Shown here: one piece after another, positions 46,085-55,433 of the stretch
How positions within the stretch are numbered: position 1 is the stretch's first letter
How the letters are laid out: each line of letters opens with the position of its first letter
NCBI RefSeq assembly: GCF_000494755.1
Contig: NC_022657.1
Location: forward strand, 5,990,001-6,054,000
DNA length: 64,000 nucleotides
Reading direction: 5' to 3'
DNA from: Amorphoplanes friuliensis DSM 7358
GTDB lineage: Bacteria; Actinomycetota; Actinomycetes; Mycobacteriales; Micromonosporaceae
Notes under the pieces: generated by a model
The model's database searches: none
The model's input: the letters and a program-made list of their open reading frames with translations, nothing else
Told to the model about the DNA's origin: nothing
Translations under genes and position numbers: made by a program

Positions 46085-47712
46085 CCCGGCGGTGGGACCG
46101 CGAGGTCGACCTGCTCGTCGCCGGGACCGGCGCCGCCGGGCTGTCCGCGGCGATCACCGCGAAGGACGCCGGCGCCGAGGTGCTGGTCGTCGAGAGCACC
46201 GAGCTGTGGGGCGGCACGACCACGATGAGCGGCGGCGGCCTGTGGATGCCGGCCCACCCCCTCATGGCCGGGCTCGGCAAGACCGACACCGCCGCGAAGG
46301 CTCTGCTCTACCTGGACACGGTCATCGGCGACGTCGGCCCGGCCAGCTCCCCCGAGCGGCGGCGGGCGTTCGTGCACGCCGTGCCCGGCCTTTACACGCT
46401 GCTCGAGCGTCTTGGTGTGCGCTGGGCCGTCGCGGCGGACTATCCCGACTACTACCCGGACAAGCCGGGCGGGATGACCGGCCGATCGATCGAGGTCGAG
46501 CCGTTCGACGTCCGCAAACTCGGTGACTGGTTCGCGAAGTCGCGCGCCCGTGACGGCCTGCCGCCCGTACCGCTGAAGACCGACGACGTCTGGCTGATCG
46601 CCCGGTCCTGGTCCACCCGCGACGGTTTTGCCCGCGGCGCCCGCTTCGCCGGCCGGACGGCAGCGGCCCTCCTGACCGGAAAACGCCTCTACGGTACGGG
46701 CACAGCGGTGTCCGCGAGCCTGATGCACATCGTGCGGACGCAGGGCACCGAAGTGTTGCTGGAGTCGCCGGTGACCGAGCTGGTTATCGAGAACGGCGAG
46801 GTGACCGGGGCGATCGCGGGCGGCCTGGCCGTCCGCGCGCGGCAGGGTGTGCTGCTCGGTGCGGGCGGCTTCGCGCACAACACCGAGTGGCGCGAGAAAC
46901 ACCACGGCCTGTCCGGCTGGAGCTCGGCCTCGACCGGCGACCAGGGCACCGCGATCGAGCTCGGTCAGCGTGCCGGGGCGCAGCTCGCGCTGATGGACGA
47001 CGCCTGGTGGGGTGCGGGTGTGCCGATGCCCGACGGCACGACACAGTTTCTGCTGTGGGAGCGCTCGTTCCCGTACAGCATCGTGGTCGACGGGGCGGGT
47101 GACCGCTATCTGAACGAGTCGGAGAGCTACGTCGACTTCGGCCACCACATGCTCGAGCACAACGCCGTACCGTCCTGGCTGATCGTCGACGGCCGGCATC
47201 GCCGCCGCTACCTGTTCGCGGCGCTCGCGGCCGGTGGTCGCAAGCTGCGGGAAACCGGGACGCTGGTGCAGGCCGAGACGATCGAGCGCCTCGCCACCAA
47301 GCTGAGGATGGACCCGTGGCGGCTGCGCGCGACCGTCGAGCGCTTCAACCGCTTCGCGGCGTCCGGCGTCGACGAGGACTTCGGTCGGGGCCGGACGGCG
47401 TACGACCGCTATTACGGCGACCCGACGGTCGAGCCGAACCCCAACCTCGGCGCCCTGGAGAAGCCGCCGTTCCAGGCGATCAAGCTTGTCCCGGGCGACC
47501 TGGGCACCAAGGGGGGTCTCCTGACCGACGAGCACGCCCGCGTCCTCGACACCGAGGGCACCCCGATCCCCGGCCTGTACGCGGCCGGCAACACCACGGC
47601 CTCGGTCATGGGCCGCACCTACCCCGGCGCGGGCGCCACCATCGCCCCGGCAGCGATCTTCGGATACCTCGGCGCCCTCCACGCCACCGGACGGCGATCG
47701 GACGGTCAGTGA
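46081..47712 (+). CDS. FAD-binding dehydrogenase, 3-ketosteroid dehydrogenase-like
   Basis: A 543-residue flavoprotein of the fumarate-reductase/KstD superfamily. FAD site VDLLVAGTGAAGLSAAITAK, ELWGGTTTMSGGGLWMPAH (the SGG-W-PN type motif of KstD enzymes), ARQGVLLGAGGFAHN, and C-terminal GLYAAGNTTASVMGRTYPGAGATIAP. This is the usual pattern of 3-ketosteroid-delta-1-dehydrogenases and related FAD enzymes; the true substrate is not shown, and no steroid genes are nearby. Third gene of a coupled operon. Confidence 0.88.
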   Translation: MTRRWDREVDLLVAGTGAAGLSAAITAKDAGAEVLVVESTELWGGTTTMSGGGLWMPAHPLMAGLGKTDTAAKALLYLDTVIGDVGPASSPERRRAFVHAVPGLYTLLERLGVRWAVAADYPDYYPDKPGGMTGRSIEVEPFDVRKLGDWFAKSRARDGLPPVPLKTDDVWLIARSWSTRDGFARGARFAGRTAAALLTGKRLYGTGTAVSASLMHIVRTQGTEVLLESPVTELVIENGEVTGAIAGGLAVRARQGVLLGAGGFAHNTEWREKHHGLSGWSSASTGDQGTAIELGQRAGAQLALMDDAWWGAGVPMPDGTTQFLLWERSFPYSIVVDGAGDRYLNESESYVDFGHHMLEHNAVPSWLIVDGRHRRRYLFAALAAGGRKLRETGTLVQAETIERLATKLRMDPWRLRATVERFNRFAASGVDEDFGRGRTAYDRYYGDPTVEPNPNLGALEKPPFQAIKLVPGDLGTKGGLLTDEHARVLDTEGTPIPGLYAAGNTTASVMGRTYPGAGATIAPAAIFGYLGALHATGRRSDGQ

Positions 47713-47754
47713 CGAGGCAGTCACCGGGTGGCTCTCGTTTGCGAGGATCAGGCG

Positions 47755-48795
47755 ATGTCACGTCCGCGATCCGAGGTGCGTGAGCGCCCGGCAGCGGTTT
47801 CGGCCCGTCCGGGCCTTTCGCGGTGGTTGCGCATCGGCGGCATCGTGGCAGCGGTCGTCGTGCTGGCGATCGTCGGGCTGCGGGGACGGTTGCCCGACCC
47901 GCGGGAGTTCCTCGCGGCGCTGGCCGGTGCGGATTACGGCTGGGTCGCCCTCGCCACCGTGCTGCAGGTCGTCTCGCTGGCCGCGTTCGCGTTCCAGCAG
48001 CGGCGGCTGCTCGACAATCTCGGGGTCCGGCTGCGACGACGGCGGATCATGGCGATCACGCTGGCGCGGTCGGCGCTGTCCATCAGTCTGCCGGCCGGGG
48101 CCGCGGTGTCGACCGCGTACGCCATCCGGGAGTACAGGAAAGCCGGGGTCGGCCGGAAGATCGGCGCCGCCTCCGCGGTGGTCTCCGGGCTGGCGTCGAT
48201 CGGAGGCCTGACGCTGCTCTACCTGGCCGGTGGTGCGGGTCTGGTCGCCCAGAACCCTAGCGCTTTCCTGAGCTGGCAGCCGCTGGCGATCGTCGCGGGG
48301 ATCGCTGTGGTCGCCGCGGGTGCCGTCGTGATCGGCCGGTGGCAGGCCGGCCGGCCGGAACGCGCGCGCACCCAGCCGTACGGGAAGGTCAGCCGGCTGG
48401 TGGCCGCAGGCCGTGACGCCTGGCAGAAGGGTGCGTCGCTGCGGGTGCGCGACTGGGCGGTGGCGCTGGCCTACGCGGCGGTCAACTGGCTCACCGACCT
48501 GCTCTGCCTGGCCGCCGCGTGCCGGGCGCTGGGGCTGCCGGTCGGCGTGACCACCCTCGCCGGGATCTACCTGGGTGTGCAGATCGTGCGGCAGGTGCCG
48601 CTGACCCCGGGCGGTGTCGGTGTCATCGAGACCGCCCTGGTCGCCGGGCTCACCGCGACCGGGGCGACCGCGGTCAGCGCCGCCGCCGCCGTGCTGATCT
48701 ACCGGCTGCTCTCCTGCTGGCTGATCATCCCGGTCGGCGGCGCCGCCGCGGTCGCGCTGCGCCGGGCGACTACGGTGCCGGTGCGGCGGGCGTGA
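47755..48795 (+). CDS. Lysylphosphatidylglycerol-synthase-type membrane protein (UPF0104)
   Basis: A 346-residue membrane protein with about eight segments (IGGIVAAVVVLAIVGLRG; YGWVALATVLQVVSLAAFAF; SLPAGAAVSTAYAIREYRKAG; VVSGLASIGGLTLLYLAGGAG; LAIVAGIAVVAAGAVVIG; GVTTLAGIYLGVQIVRQVPL; TPGGVGVIETALVAGLTATG; LIYRLLSCWLIIPVGGAAA). The motif PxTPGGxGxxE with the preceding region is the signature of the flippase-like LPG synthase/YbhN family. ATG 47755 follows GAGG. Convergent with the molybdoenzyme, overlapping by 26 bp. Confidence 0.88.
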   Translation: MSRPRSEVRERPAAVSARPGLSRWLRIGGIVAAVVVLAIVGLRGRLPDPREFLAALAGADYGWVALATVLQVVSLAAFAFQQRRLLDNLGVRLRRRRIMAITLARSALSISLPAGAAVSTAYAIREYRKAGVGRKIGAASAVVSGLASIGGLTLLYLAGGAGLVAQNPSAFLSWQPLAIVAGIAVVAAGAVVIGRWQAGRPERARTQPYGKVSRLVAAGRDAWQKGASLRVRDWAVALAYAAVNWLTDLLCLAAACRALGLPVGVTTLAGIYLGVQIVRQVPLTPGGVGVIETALVAGLTATGATAVSAAAAVLIYRLLSCWLIIPVGGAAAVALRRATTVPVRRA

Positions 48796-51109
48796 CCTCG
48801 ACGACCAGGTGCTTCGTCAGCGGCTGATCGCTCTGGGAGCTGTTGTCGGTGAGGGCACACAGGATGTTGAGCTCGGGCATGTACCCGGTGACGCTGCCGC
48901 GCGGGGTGTCGTAGGCGATCGCGCGGTAACCCCAGACCGAGCGCGTGCTGCCGTCGCGGGCGTGGCTGGTGATGTCGATCAGGTCGAACTCCGTCAGCCC
49001 CCGCTCGGCCATGTCCTCGCGGTTCATGAAGAGCAGCGTGCGGAGGTTCTTCACACCGCGGTAGCGGTCGTTGTCGGAGTAGATGGTGGTGTTCCACTGG
49101 TCGTGCGAGCGGACCGTGGAGAGCATCAGCCGGCCCTCCGGCGGGACCACGTCCGGCAGCGGCGACGGGTGGAACTCCGCCTTGCCCGACGGGGTGAGCC
49201 AGACGCGTTCGCGGGCGGGCTGGTCCAGCCGGAAGCCGAGCGGCTCGCGGACGCGTCGGTTGAAGTCCTCGAAGCCGGTGAGGGCCCGGGCCATCACGTC
49301 GCGGATCTTGTCGTAGTCCTCGGCGTACTCCTCCCAGGGTGTCGCCGACTCCGGCAGCGTGGCGCGGGCCAGACCGCACAGGATCGCGGACTCCGAGCGC
49401 AGCAGTGGCGACGACGGCTTGCGTTTGCCGTACGAGAGGTGGACGTAGCTCATCGAGTCCTCGATCGTGACGCCCTGCTCGCCGGTGGCCCGGACGTCCA
49501 GCTCGGTGCGGCCCAGGCAGGGCAGGATCAGCGCGTGACGGCCGTGCACCAGGTGGCTGCGGTTGAGCTTCGTGCTGACCTGCACGGTCAGCTCGGTGTT
49601 GCGCAGCGCCGCGAAGGTCGCCCGGGTGTCCGGCGCGGCCAGGGCGAAGTTGCCGCCGAGGCTGACGAAGACCTTCACCTGCCCGGCCGCCATCGCCTCG
49701 ATGGTCGCGACCGTGCCGAGCCCGTGCTCACGCGGTGAGGTGATGCCGGTGGCGGCGTCGTGCTTGGCCAGCCACTCCTCGGTCGGGTGGTGGTTGACGC
49801 CGCAGGTGCGGTTGCCCTGGACGTTGCTGTGCCCGCGGATCGGCGACGGACCGGCGCCGCGGCGGCCGATGTTGCCGCGCAGCAGCAGCAGGTTGATGAT
49901 CTCGCGCATCGTGTCGACGCTGTGTTCCTGCTGGGTCAGGCCCAGGCACCAGGCGATGATCGAACGCCGCGAGGCGATGTAGCGGCCGGCCAGGTCGCGG
50001 ATGATCTCCTCGGCGACGCCGGACTGGTGGACGACGTCGTCCCACGGCGTGTCGTCGACCAGCTTGCGGTACGCCTCGTACTGGTCGGTGTGCTGCTCGA
50101 TGAAGTGCTGGTCGACGGCGTCCTGCTCGAAGACGACCTTCGCCACGCCGCGCAGCAGCGCGAGGTCACCGCCGATGCGCGGCTGCACGTTCATCGTGCC
50201 CGTCTTCGTGGCCTGGAAGGTGCCCATCGCGACGAAGTCGTGCGGCACGATCGTGCGCCTGCTGGCCGCCTCGATCAGCGGGTTGACGTGCACGATCTCG
50301 GCGCCGCGGCGGGACGCCTCGGCCAGGGCGGTGAGCATCCGCGGTGCGTTGGAGGCCGCGTTGACCGCCATCAGGATCAGCAGGTCGGCCGACTCCCAGT
50401 CCTCGAGGTCGCAGGTGCCCTTGCCGGTGCCGATCGCGGCGGTCAGGGCCCGGCCGCTCGCCTCGTGGCACATGTTGGAGCAGTCGGGCATGTTGTTCGT
50501 CCCGAACTCCCGCACCCACAGCTGATAGAGGAACGTCGCCTCGTTGCTGAGCCGCCCCGAGGTGTAGAACGACGCCTCGTCCGGCCCGGACAGACCGCGC
50601 AGGGTGTCGCCGACCAGTGCGTACGCGTCGTCCCAGGAGATCGGGACGTACTTGTCGGAGGCGGGGTCGTAGCTCAGCGGCTCGGTGATCCGGCCCTGGT
50701 TCTCCAGGTCGAAGTCGTTCCAGCCGTTGAGCTCGGTGACGGTGTGTTTCGCGAAGAACTCGCCGTCGACCTTCTTGCGGGTCATCTCCCAGGTGACGTG
50801 CTTGACGCCGTTCTCGCAGAAGTCCAGGTGCAGGCCGTTGCGGTCGTCGGGCCAGGCGCAGCCGGGACAGTCGAAACCGTCCTTCTTGGCGCTGAGCTTG
50901 AGCTGGTTCATCTTGAGGACGGCGTGCGGGGCGCCGACGGGCTCGCGGGCGGCCGCAATGATCTTGCCGACGCTGCGGGCGGCACCCCAGCCGGCCGACG
51001 GGTGGTGGTCGTCGCGCTGGGAGAAGTCGCCGCCCCGGTTGGGCCCGCGACCGGTCGCCGGCGTTCCCGGTGCGCCCTGACCCTGCCGGTCTCCCGGAAT
51101 CTCCGTCAT
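48770..51109 (-). CDS. FdhF/YdeP-type molybdopterin oxidoreductase
   Basis: A 779-residue molybdoenzyme of the YdeP subgroup. N-terminal cysteine motif KKDGFDCPGCAWPDDRNG, DNMPDCSNMCHEASGRALTAAIG (likely Mo-bis-MGD region), QPRIGGDLALLRGVAKVVFE and RGHSNVQGNRTCG, ending with a molydop_binding domain (MLSTVRSHDQWNTTIYSDNDRYRGV, RGSVTGYMPELNIL). Formate dehydrogenase activity has been claimed for some members, but YdeP itself has an acid-resistance link and an uncertain reaction. ATG 51109 follows AAGGAG, so the longer frame to 51166 was rejected. Confidence 0.92.
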   Translation of the reverse strand: MTEIPGDRQGQGAPGTPATGRGPNRGGDFSQRDDHHPSAGWGAARSVGKIIAAAREPVGAPHAVLKMNQLKLSAKKDGFDCPGCAWPDDRNGLHLDFCENGVKHVTWEMTRKKVDGEFFAKHTVTELNGWNDFDLENQGRITEPLSYDPASDKYVPISWDDAYALVGDTLRGLSGPDEASFYTSGRLSNEATFLYQLWVREFGTNNMPDCSNMCHEASGRALTAAIGTGKGTCDLEDWESADLLILMAVNAASNAPRMLTALAEASRRGAEIVHVNPLIEAASRRTIVPHDFVAMGTFQATKTGTMNVQPRIGGDLALLRGVAKVVFEQDAVDQHFIEQHTDQYEAYRKLVDDTPWDDVVHQSGVAEEIIRDLAGRYIASRRSIIAWCLGLTQQEHSVDTMREIINLLLLRGNIGRRGAGPSPIRGHSNVQGNRTCGVNHHPTEEWLAKHDAATGITSPREHGLGTVATIEAMAAGQVKVFVSLGGNFALAAPDTRATFAALRNTELTVQVSTKLNRSHLVHGRHALILPCLGRTELDVRATGEQGVTIEDSMSYVHLSYGKRKPSSPLLRSESAILCGLARATLPESATPWEEYAEDYDKIRDVMARALTGFEDFNRRVREPLGFRLDQPARERVWLTPSGKAEFHPSPLPDVVPPEGRLMLSTVRSHDQWNTTIYSDNDRYRGVKNLRTLLFMNREDMAERGLTEFDLIDITSHARDGSTRSVWGYRAIAYDTPRGSVTGYMPELNILCALTDNSSQSDQPLTKHLVVEVTPAAPAP

Positions 51110-51278
51110 GTCTGCTCCTTCGCCCTGCGTGCCCGCCTGGGGCCAAGCTTCCCCGTCCATGGTCATAAAGCCAACCGGAGCCGCGATCGCGACGGAAACA
51201 GTGGCCGCAGGGTCTTGTCAGCTGCGGATTCGGTGAAAAGATGTCTCCGCGAGGCGTGATATCTCTGCGGGAGGCCGG

Positions 51279-52715
51279 ATGACCACCAAGAGTGTGCTGA
51301 CCAACTTCATCGGCGGGGCCGCGGCCGAGCCGGTCGACGGGCGGTACGAGGACCTGATCGATCCGTCGACCGGCGAGGTGTTCGCCGCGGCGCCGGTGTC
51401 CGGTCAGGCCGATGTCGACCGGGCGATGGAGGCGGCGGCGTCCGGCTTCGAGATCTGGCGCGACACGACACCCAGTGAGCGCCAGCGCGCCCTGCTGCGG
51501 TTCGCCGACGCCGTGGAGGCCCGCGCCGACGAGCTGGTCGCCGCGGAGTCGCAGAACACCGGCAAGCCCCTCGGGCTGACCGCTAGCGAGGAGCTGCCGC
51601 CGGCGATCGACCAGATCCGTTTCTTCGCGGGTGCGGCCCGGCTGCTCGAGGGCCGCTCGGCCGGTCAATATCTCGCGGGTTACGAGAGCTACGTGCGACG
51701 CGAGCCGGTCGGCGTGTGCGCGCAGGTCACCCCGTGGAACTACCCGCTGATGATGGCGGTGTGGAAGCTCGCACCCGCGCTCGCGGCGGGCAATGCGGTC
51801 GTGCTCAAGCCCTCCGACACCACACCGGTCACCACGATCATGCTGGCCGAGATCGCCGCCGAGTTCCTCCCGCCGGGTGTGCTCAACGTCGTGGTCGGTG
51901 ACCGCGACACCGGCCGCGCCCTGATCTCGCACCCGACGCCGGCGATGGTGTCGATCACCGGGTCGGTCCGCGCCGGCATGGAGGTCGCCTCTGCGGCCGC
52001 CGCCGACCTCAAGCGCACCCACCTCGAGCTGGGCGGCAAGGCCCCGGTCGTCATCTTCGACGACGCCGACGTGGAGGCGGCCGCCGCGGCCATCGCCGAG
52101 GCCGGCTACTTCAACGCGGGTCAGGACTGCACGGCCGCGACCCGTGTGCTGGCCGCCCCCGGTGTCTACTCCGACTTCGTCGCGGCGCTGGCCGAGCAGG
52201 CCCGCGGCACCCGCACGGGACCGCCGAGCGACGAGGACGTGCTCTACGGCCCCCTGAACAACGCCCGCCAGCTCGATCGCGTCGGTGGTTTCCTCGACCG
52301 GCTGCCCGACCACGCCAGCCTCGACGCCGGCGGCGCGCGGGTCGGCGACCGCGGCTACTTCTACTCCCCCACGGTCGTCTCCGGGCTCCGGCAGCAGGAC
52401 GAGATCATCCAGGACGAGGTGTTCGGCCCGGTGATCACCGTCCAGCGCTTCACCGACGAGGACGAGGCGGTGCGCTGGGCCAACGGCGTCGAGTACGGCC
52501 TCGCCTCCTCGGTCTGGACCCGGGACCACGGGCGGGCGATGCGGATGACCCGGCGGCTGGACTTCGGCTGCGTCTGGGTCAACTGCCACATCCCCCTGGT
52601 CGCGGAGATGCCGCACGGCGGGTTCAAACACTCCGGCCACGGCAAGGACCTCTCCGTGTACGGGCTGGAGGACTACACCCGGCTCAAGCACGTCATGCAC
52701 AGCGTCGAGTCATGA
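51279..52715 (+). CDS. Aldehyde dehydrogenase, gamma-aminobutyraldehyde type
   Basis: A 478-residue NAD(P)-dependent ALDH. Catalytic Glu in LELGGKAPVV, catalytic Cys in AGQDCTAATRVL, NAD loop TGSVRAGMEVASAAA, CAQVTPWNYPLMMAVWKLAP. Sequence style matches PatD/PuuC-type aminobutyraldehyde dehydrogenases. It oxidises 4-aminobutyraldehyde to GABA after putrescine deamination. ATG 51279 has GGGAGG upstream. Its stop overlaps the GABA transaminase start by 4 bp, so the two enzymes form one operon within the polyamine/GABA cluster. Confidence 0.92.
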   Translation: MTTKSVLTNFIGGAAAEPVDGRYEDLIDPSTGEVFAAAPVSGQADVDRAMEAAASGFEIWRDTTPSERQRALLRFADAVEARADELVAAESQNTGKPLGLTASEELPPAIDQIRFFAGAARLLEGRSAGQYLAGYESYVRREPVGVCAQVTPWNYPLMMAVWKLAPALAAGNAVVLKPSDTTPVTTIMLAEIAAEFLPPGVLNVVVGDRDTGRALISHPTPAMVSITGSVRAGMEVASAAAADLKRTHLELGGKAPVVIFDDADVEAAAAAIAEAGYFNAGQDCTAATRVLAAPGVYSDFVAALAEQARGTRTGPPSDEDVLYGPLNNARQLDRVGGFLDRLPDHASLDAGGARVGDRGYFYSPTVVSGLRQQDEIIQDEVFGPVITVQRFTDEDEAVRWANGVEYGLASSVWTRDHGRAMRMTRRLDFGCVWVNCHIPLVAEMPHGGFKHSGHGKDLSVYGLEDYTRLKHVMHSVES

Positions 52716-53998
52716 CGTCCTCCGAGGAACTGCAGAAGCGCAGGCACTCCGCCGTCGCCCGCGGAGTCACGTCCGTGGTGCCGTCCTACGTGGACCGTGC
52801 GTCCGGCGGCAGCATCACCGACGTCGACGGCCACGAGTGGATCGACTTCGGCTCGGGCATCGCGGTCACCAGCGTCGGCAACGCGGCGCCCCGGGTGGTG
52901 GCCGCCGTGCGGGAGCAGGTCGAGCGGTTCACGCACACCTGCTTCATGGTCGCGCCGTACGAGTCGTACATCGCGGTGTGCGAGCAGCTGGCGACGCTGA
53001 CACCGGGGTCGTTCGACAAGCGTGCGGCCCTGTTCAACTCCGGTGCCGAGGCGGTGGAGAACGCCGTCAAGATCGCGCGGCACGCGACGGGACGGCAGGC
53101 CGTGGTGGTGTTCGACCACGCGTACCACGGGCGGACCAACCTGACGATGGCGCTGACGGCGAAGTCCATGCCGTACAAGCACCGGTTCGGCCCGTTCGCA
53201 CCGGAGGTCTACCGGGCACCGATGTCGTACCCGCTGCGCGACGGCGGGCTGACCGGCCCGGAAGCCGCGGCCCGGGCGATCGACGTCATCGAGAAGCAGG
53301 TCGGTGCCGCGAACGTCGCGGCGGTGCTGATCGAGCCGATCCAGGGTGAGGGCGGTTTTGTCGTCCCGGCCGCCGGGTTCCTGCCGGCCCTGGCCGCCTG
53401 GGTGCGCGAGGCCGGCGCGGTGTTCATCGCCGACGAGGTACAGACCGGTTTCTGCCGCACGGGCTCGTGGTTCGCCTGCGAGGACGAGGGTGTGGAGCCC
53501 GACCTGGTGACGACGGCCAAGGGCATGGCCGGTGGGCTGCCGCTGGCCGGTGTGGTCGGCCGGGCCGAGCTGATGGACGCGGTCCACCCGGGCGGGCTGG
53601 GCGGCACCTACGGCGGCAACCCGATCGCCTGCGCAGCGGCGCTGGCCGCCATCGAGACCATGCGTGAGCTGGACCTGAACGCCGCGGCCCGGCACCTCGA
53701 GGAGCTGTTCCGGCCCCGGCTCACCGCGCTCGCGGCGGACGACCCGGGAATCGGCGAGGTGCGCGGGCGCGGCGCGATGCTGGCGATCGAGCTGGTCAAG
53801 CCGGGCAGCATCGAACCGGACCCGCTGCGGACCGCCGCGGTGGCCCGGGCCTGCCACAGCGCGGGGCTGCTGGTGCTGACCTGCGGCACCTACAGCAACG
53901 TGCTGCGATTCCTGCCGCCGCTGGTGATCAGCGACGAGCAGGTGGCCCGGGGCCTCGGCATCCTCACCGAGTCACTGCTCGCGCATCGCCCAGGGTGA
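52712..53998 (+). CDS. gabT: 4-Aminobutyrate aminotransferase
   Basis: A 428-residue class III PLP aminotransferase. ALFNSGAEAVENAVKIARHA, VFDHAYHGRTNLTMALTAKS, VLIEPIQGEGGFVVPAAGFL, IADEVQTGFCRTGSW, and the PLP Lys in LVTTAKGMAGGLPLAGVV with GGLGGTYGGNPIACAAALA. The spacing and wording match GabT (GABA plus 2-oxoglutarate to succinic semialdehyde). Coupled to the ALDH gene. No gabD was seen in the window, so semialdehyde oxidation must be encoded elsewhere. Its end overlaps the convergent saccharopine-dehydrogenase-like gene by 27 bp. Confidence 0.93.
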   Translation: MTSSEELQKRRHSAVARGVTSVVPSYVDRASGGSITDVDGHEWIDFGSGIAVTSVGNAAPRVVAAVREQVERFTHTCFMVAPYESYIAVCEQLATLTPGSFDKRAALFNSGAEAVENAVKIARHATGRQAVVVFDHAYHGRTNLTMALTAKSMPYKHRFGPFAPEVYRAPMSYPLRDGGLTGPEAAARAIDVIEKQVGAANVAAVLIEPIQGEGGFVVPAAGFLPALAAWVREAGAVFIADEVQTGFCRTGSWFACEDEGVEPDLVTTAKGMAGGLPLAGVVGRAELMDAVHPGGLGGTYGGNPIACAAALAAIETMRELDLNAAARHLEELFRPRLTALAADDPGIGEVRGRGAMLAIELVKPGSIEPDPLRTAAVARACHSAGLLVLTCGTYSNVLRFLPPLVISDEQVARGLGILTESLLAHRPG

Positions 53999-55177
53999 GC
54001 CGTACTCGACCAGTTTTTCCAGGAAGGGCACGGCGTCGAAGGCCTCCGGGCCCAGGACGCCGGCACCCCGCCACACCCCGGTCGCGAGCAGTTCCAGCGC
54101 CACGACCGGGTTGACGGCCGTCTGCCACACGACGGCCTGCGACCCGTACTCCCGCATGGACCACTCGTTGTCGACGACGTGGTAGAGGTACACGGTCCGC
54201 GGGTTGCCGTCCTTGTCCGTGCCGGAGACCAGCGTGCCTGCGCACGTGCTGCCGGTCATCCGGTCGCCCAGACCGGCCGGGTCGGGCAGGCAGGCCGCCA
54301 CGACGTCACGCGGTGACACGGAGACACCGCCGACGGACACCGGGGCGGTCCGGTCCAGGCCCAGCTTGTGCAGGGTCTTCAGGACGTCGATGAACTCCTT
54401 GCCCAGGCCGTACTTGAAGGTGACCCGCCGCGCGTCGACCCAGCGCGGGATGAGCAGCACCTCCTCGTGCTCCACGTGCACACACTCGACCTCGCCGATG
54501 CCGCCGGGGAAGTCGAAGATCTCCGGCTCGCTCAGCGGCTCGGTGGTGAACCAGCCGCGGTCCTTCTCCCAGATCACCGGCGGGTTGAGGCACTCCTCGA
54601 TCGTCGTCCACACCGAGAACGAGGGCGCGAAGTCGTAACCGGCGACGACCAGGTTGCCGCCGTCGCGGATCCCGATCTCGTCGATGCGCGAGAAGAGATG
54701 ATCGGCGGCATATCGGGCGAAGACATCGGACAAGCCCGGTTCGACACCCATCCCGACCAGCGCCAGGCGACCGGAGTCGAGCCACTGACCGGACGCGGCG
54801 AACTGCTCGTCGCCGAGCTTCACGCCGGTCTTCTCGAACGGCTGCTCGGCGTGCGGGTGCGACAGCGACATCGCCATGTCGAGGTAGTCGGCGCCGGCGG
54901 CGTACGCGCCGTCGAAGATCGGCATGACAAAACGCGGGTCGACGGCGTTGAACACGTGCGTGATGCCGTGCTCGCGGCAGAGATCGGCCACGGCCTGCGC
55001 GGACGAGGCGTCGACCTTGGCAGCGACGAAGCCGCGGGACTCCAGACCGGACACTGCCGTCTGTGCCCGGGCGAAGTCGTGATCGGCCACCACAAAAAGG
55101 TCGTAAAAATCGCGGCGGGCCGCGATGCGGGTCGCGGCGGCGCCCACACCGCCGGCACCGACGAGCAATACACGCAT
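53972..55177 (-). CDS. Saccharopine-dehydrogenase-like protein
   Basis: A 401-residue NAD(P)-binding protein. VLLVGAGGVGAAATRIAARR at the start is a Rossmann motif and VFNAVDPRFVMPIFDGAYAAGADYLDMA matches the saccharopine/carboxynorspermidine dehydrogenase (Lys9) family; VGMGVEPGLSDVFARYAAD and RDGGNLVVAGYDFAPSFSVW follow the family pattern. Reductive condensation of an amino-aldehyde with an amino acid is the family's reaction. In this GABA/polyamine cluster the natural substrate may be an aminoaldehyde, but that is inference. It has its own promoter (TTGACA/TAACGT) and possible operators. Confidence 0.88.
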   Translation of the reverse strand: MRVLLVGAGGVGAAATRIAARRDFYDLFVVADHDFARAQTAVSGLESRGFVAAKVDASSAQAVADLCREHGITHVFNAVDPRFVMPIFDGAYAAGADYLDMAMSLSHPHAEQPFEKTGVKLGDEQFAASGQWLDSGRLALVGMGVEPGLSDVFARYAADHLFSRIDEIGIRDGGNLVVAGYDFAPSFSVWTTIEECLNPPVIWEKDRGWFTTEPLSEPEIFDFPGGIGEVECVHVEHEEVLLIPRWVDARRVTFKYGLGKEFIDVLKTLHKLGLDRTAPVSVGGVSVSPRDVVAACLPDPAGLGDRMTGSTCAGTLVSGTDKDGNPRTVYLYHVVDNEWSMREYGSQAVVWQTAVNPVVALELLATGVWRGAGVLGPEAFDAVPFLEKLVEYGSPWAMREQ

Positions 55178-55229
55178 GGCAGCGCCTCTCTCGACCAGGG
55201 GGTGCGCGGGTTGCGCCTACCACACCGAA

Positions 55230-55248
55230 AACGTGTTACGAGCACGTT
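55230..55248 (-). promoter_or_regulatory. Palindrome over the -10 region
   Basis: AACGTG-(7 nt)-CACGTT, perfect 6-bp arms, covering the proposed -10 box of the saccharopine-dehydrogenase-like gene; a repressor bound there would block it. Confidence 0.45.
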
Positions 55249-55271
55249 AGCGCGACGGAAACACTTGTCAA
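55244..55271 (-). promoter_or_regulatory. Sigma70-type promoter of the saccharopine-dehydrogenase-like gene
   Basis: On the minus strand TTGACA (55266-55271 complement), 16-nt spacer, TAACGT (55244-55249 complement). It points to the gene starting at 55177 and fits the spacing of vegetative promoters. Confidence 0.6.
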
Positions 55272-55283
55272 TGGCTCAGAAAT

Positions 55284-55298
55284 CTGCGATAAACGCAG
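55284..55298. promoter_or_regulatory. CTGCG-ATAAA-CGCAG palindrome
   Basis: Perfect 5-bp arms about an AT-rich centre, just upstream of the -35 box of the minus-strand promoter and 136 bp before the AsnC-family gene. AT-centred palindromes of this size suit Lrp/AsnC regulators. Confidence 0.45.
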
Positions 55299-55377
55299 TT
55301 GCAAGGGCTTCACACCACCGACCCCCCGACCCCGGCGCACTCCCGGGAGCCCTGGCGACGGAATCAAGGGAGTGCTG

Positions 55378-55397
55378 GGAATCCGTCAACGGATTCC
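55378..55397. promoter_or_regulatory. GGAATCCG-TCAA-CGGATTCC palindrome
   Basis: Perfect 8-bp arms, 4-nt centre, 36 bp upstream of the AsnC-family start codon. Likely operator for that regulator or another dimeric repressor of the cluster. Confidence 0.6.
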
Positions 55398-55433
55398 GTT
55401 GCCAACAACCGGACCTCAGGCCAGAATCGCTGC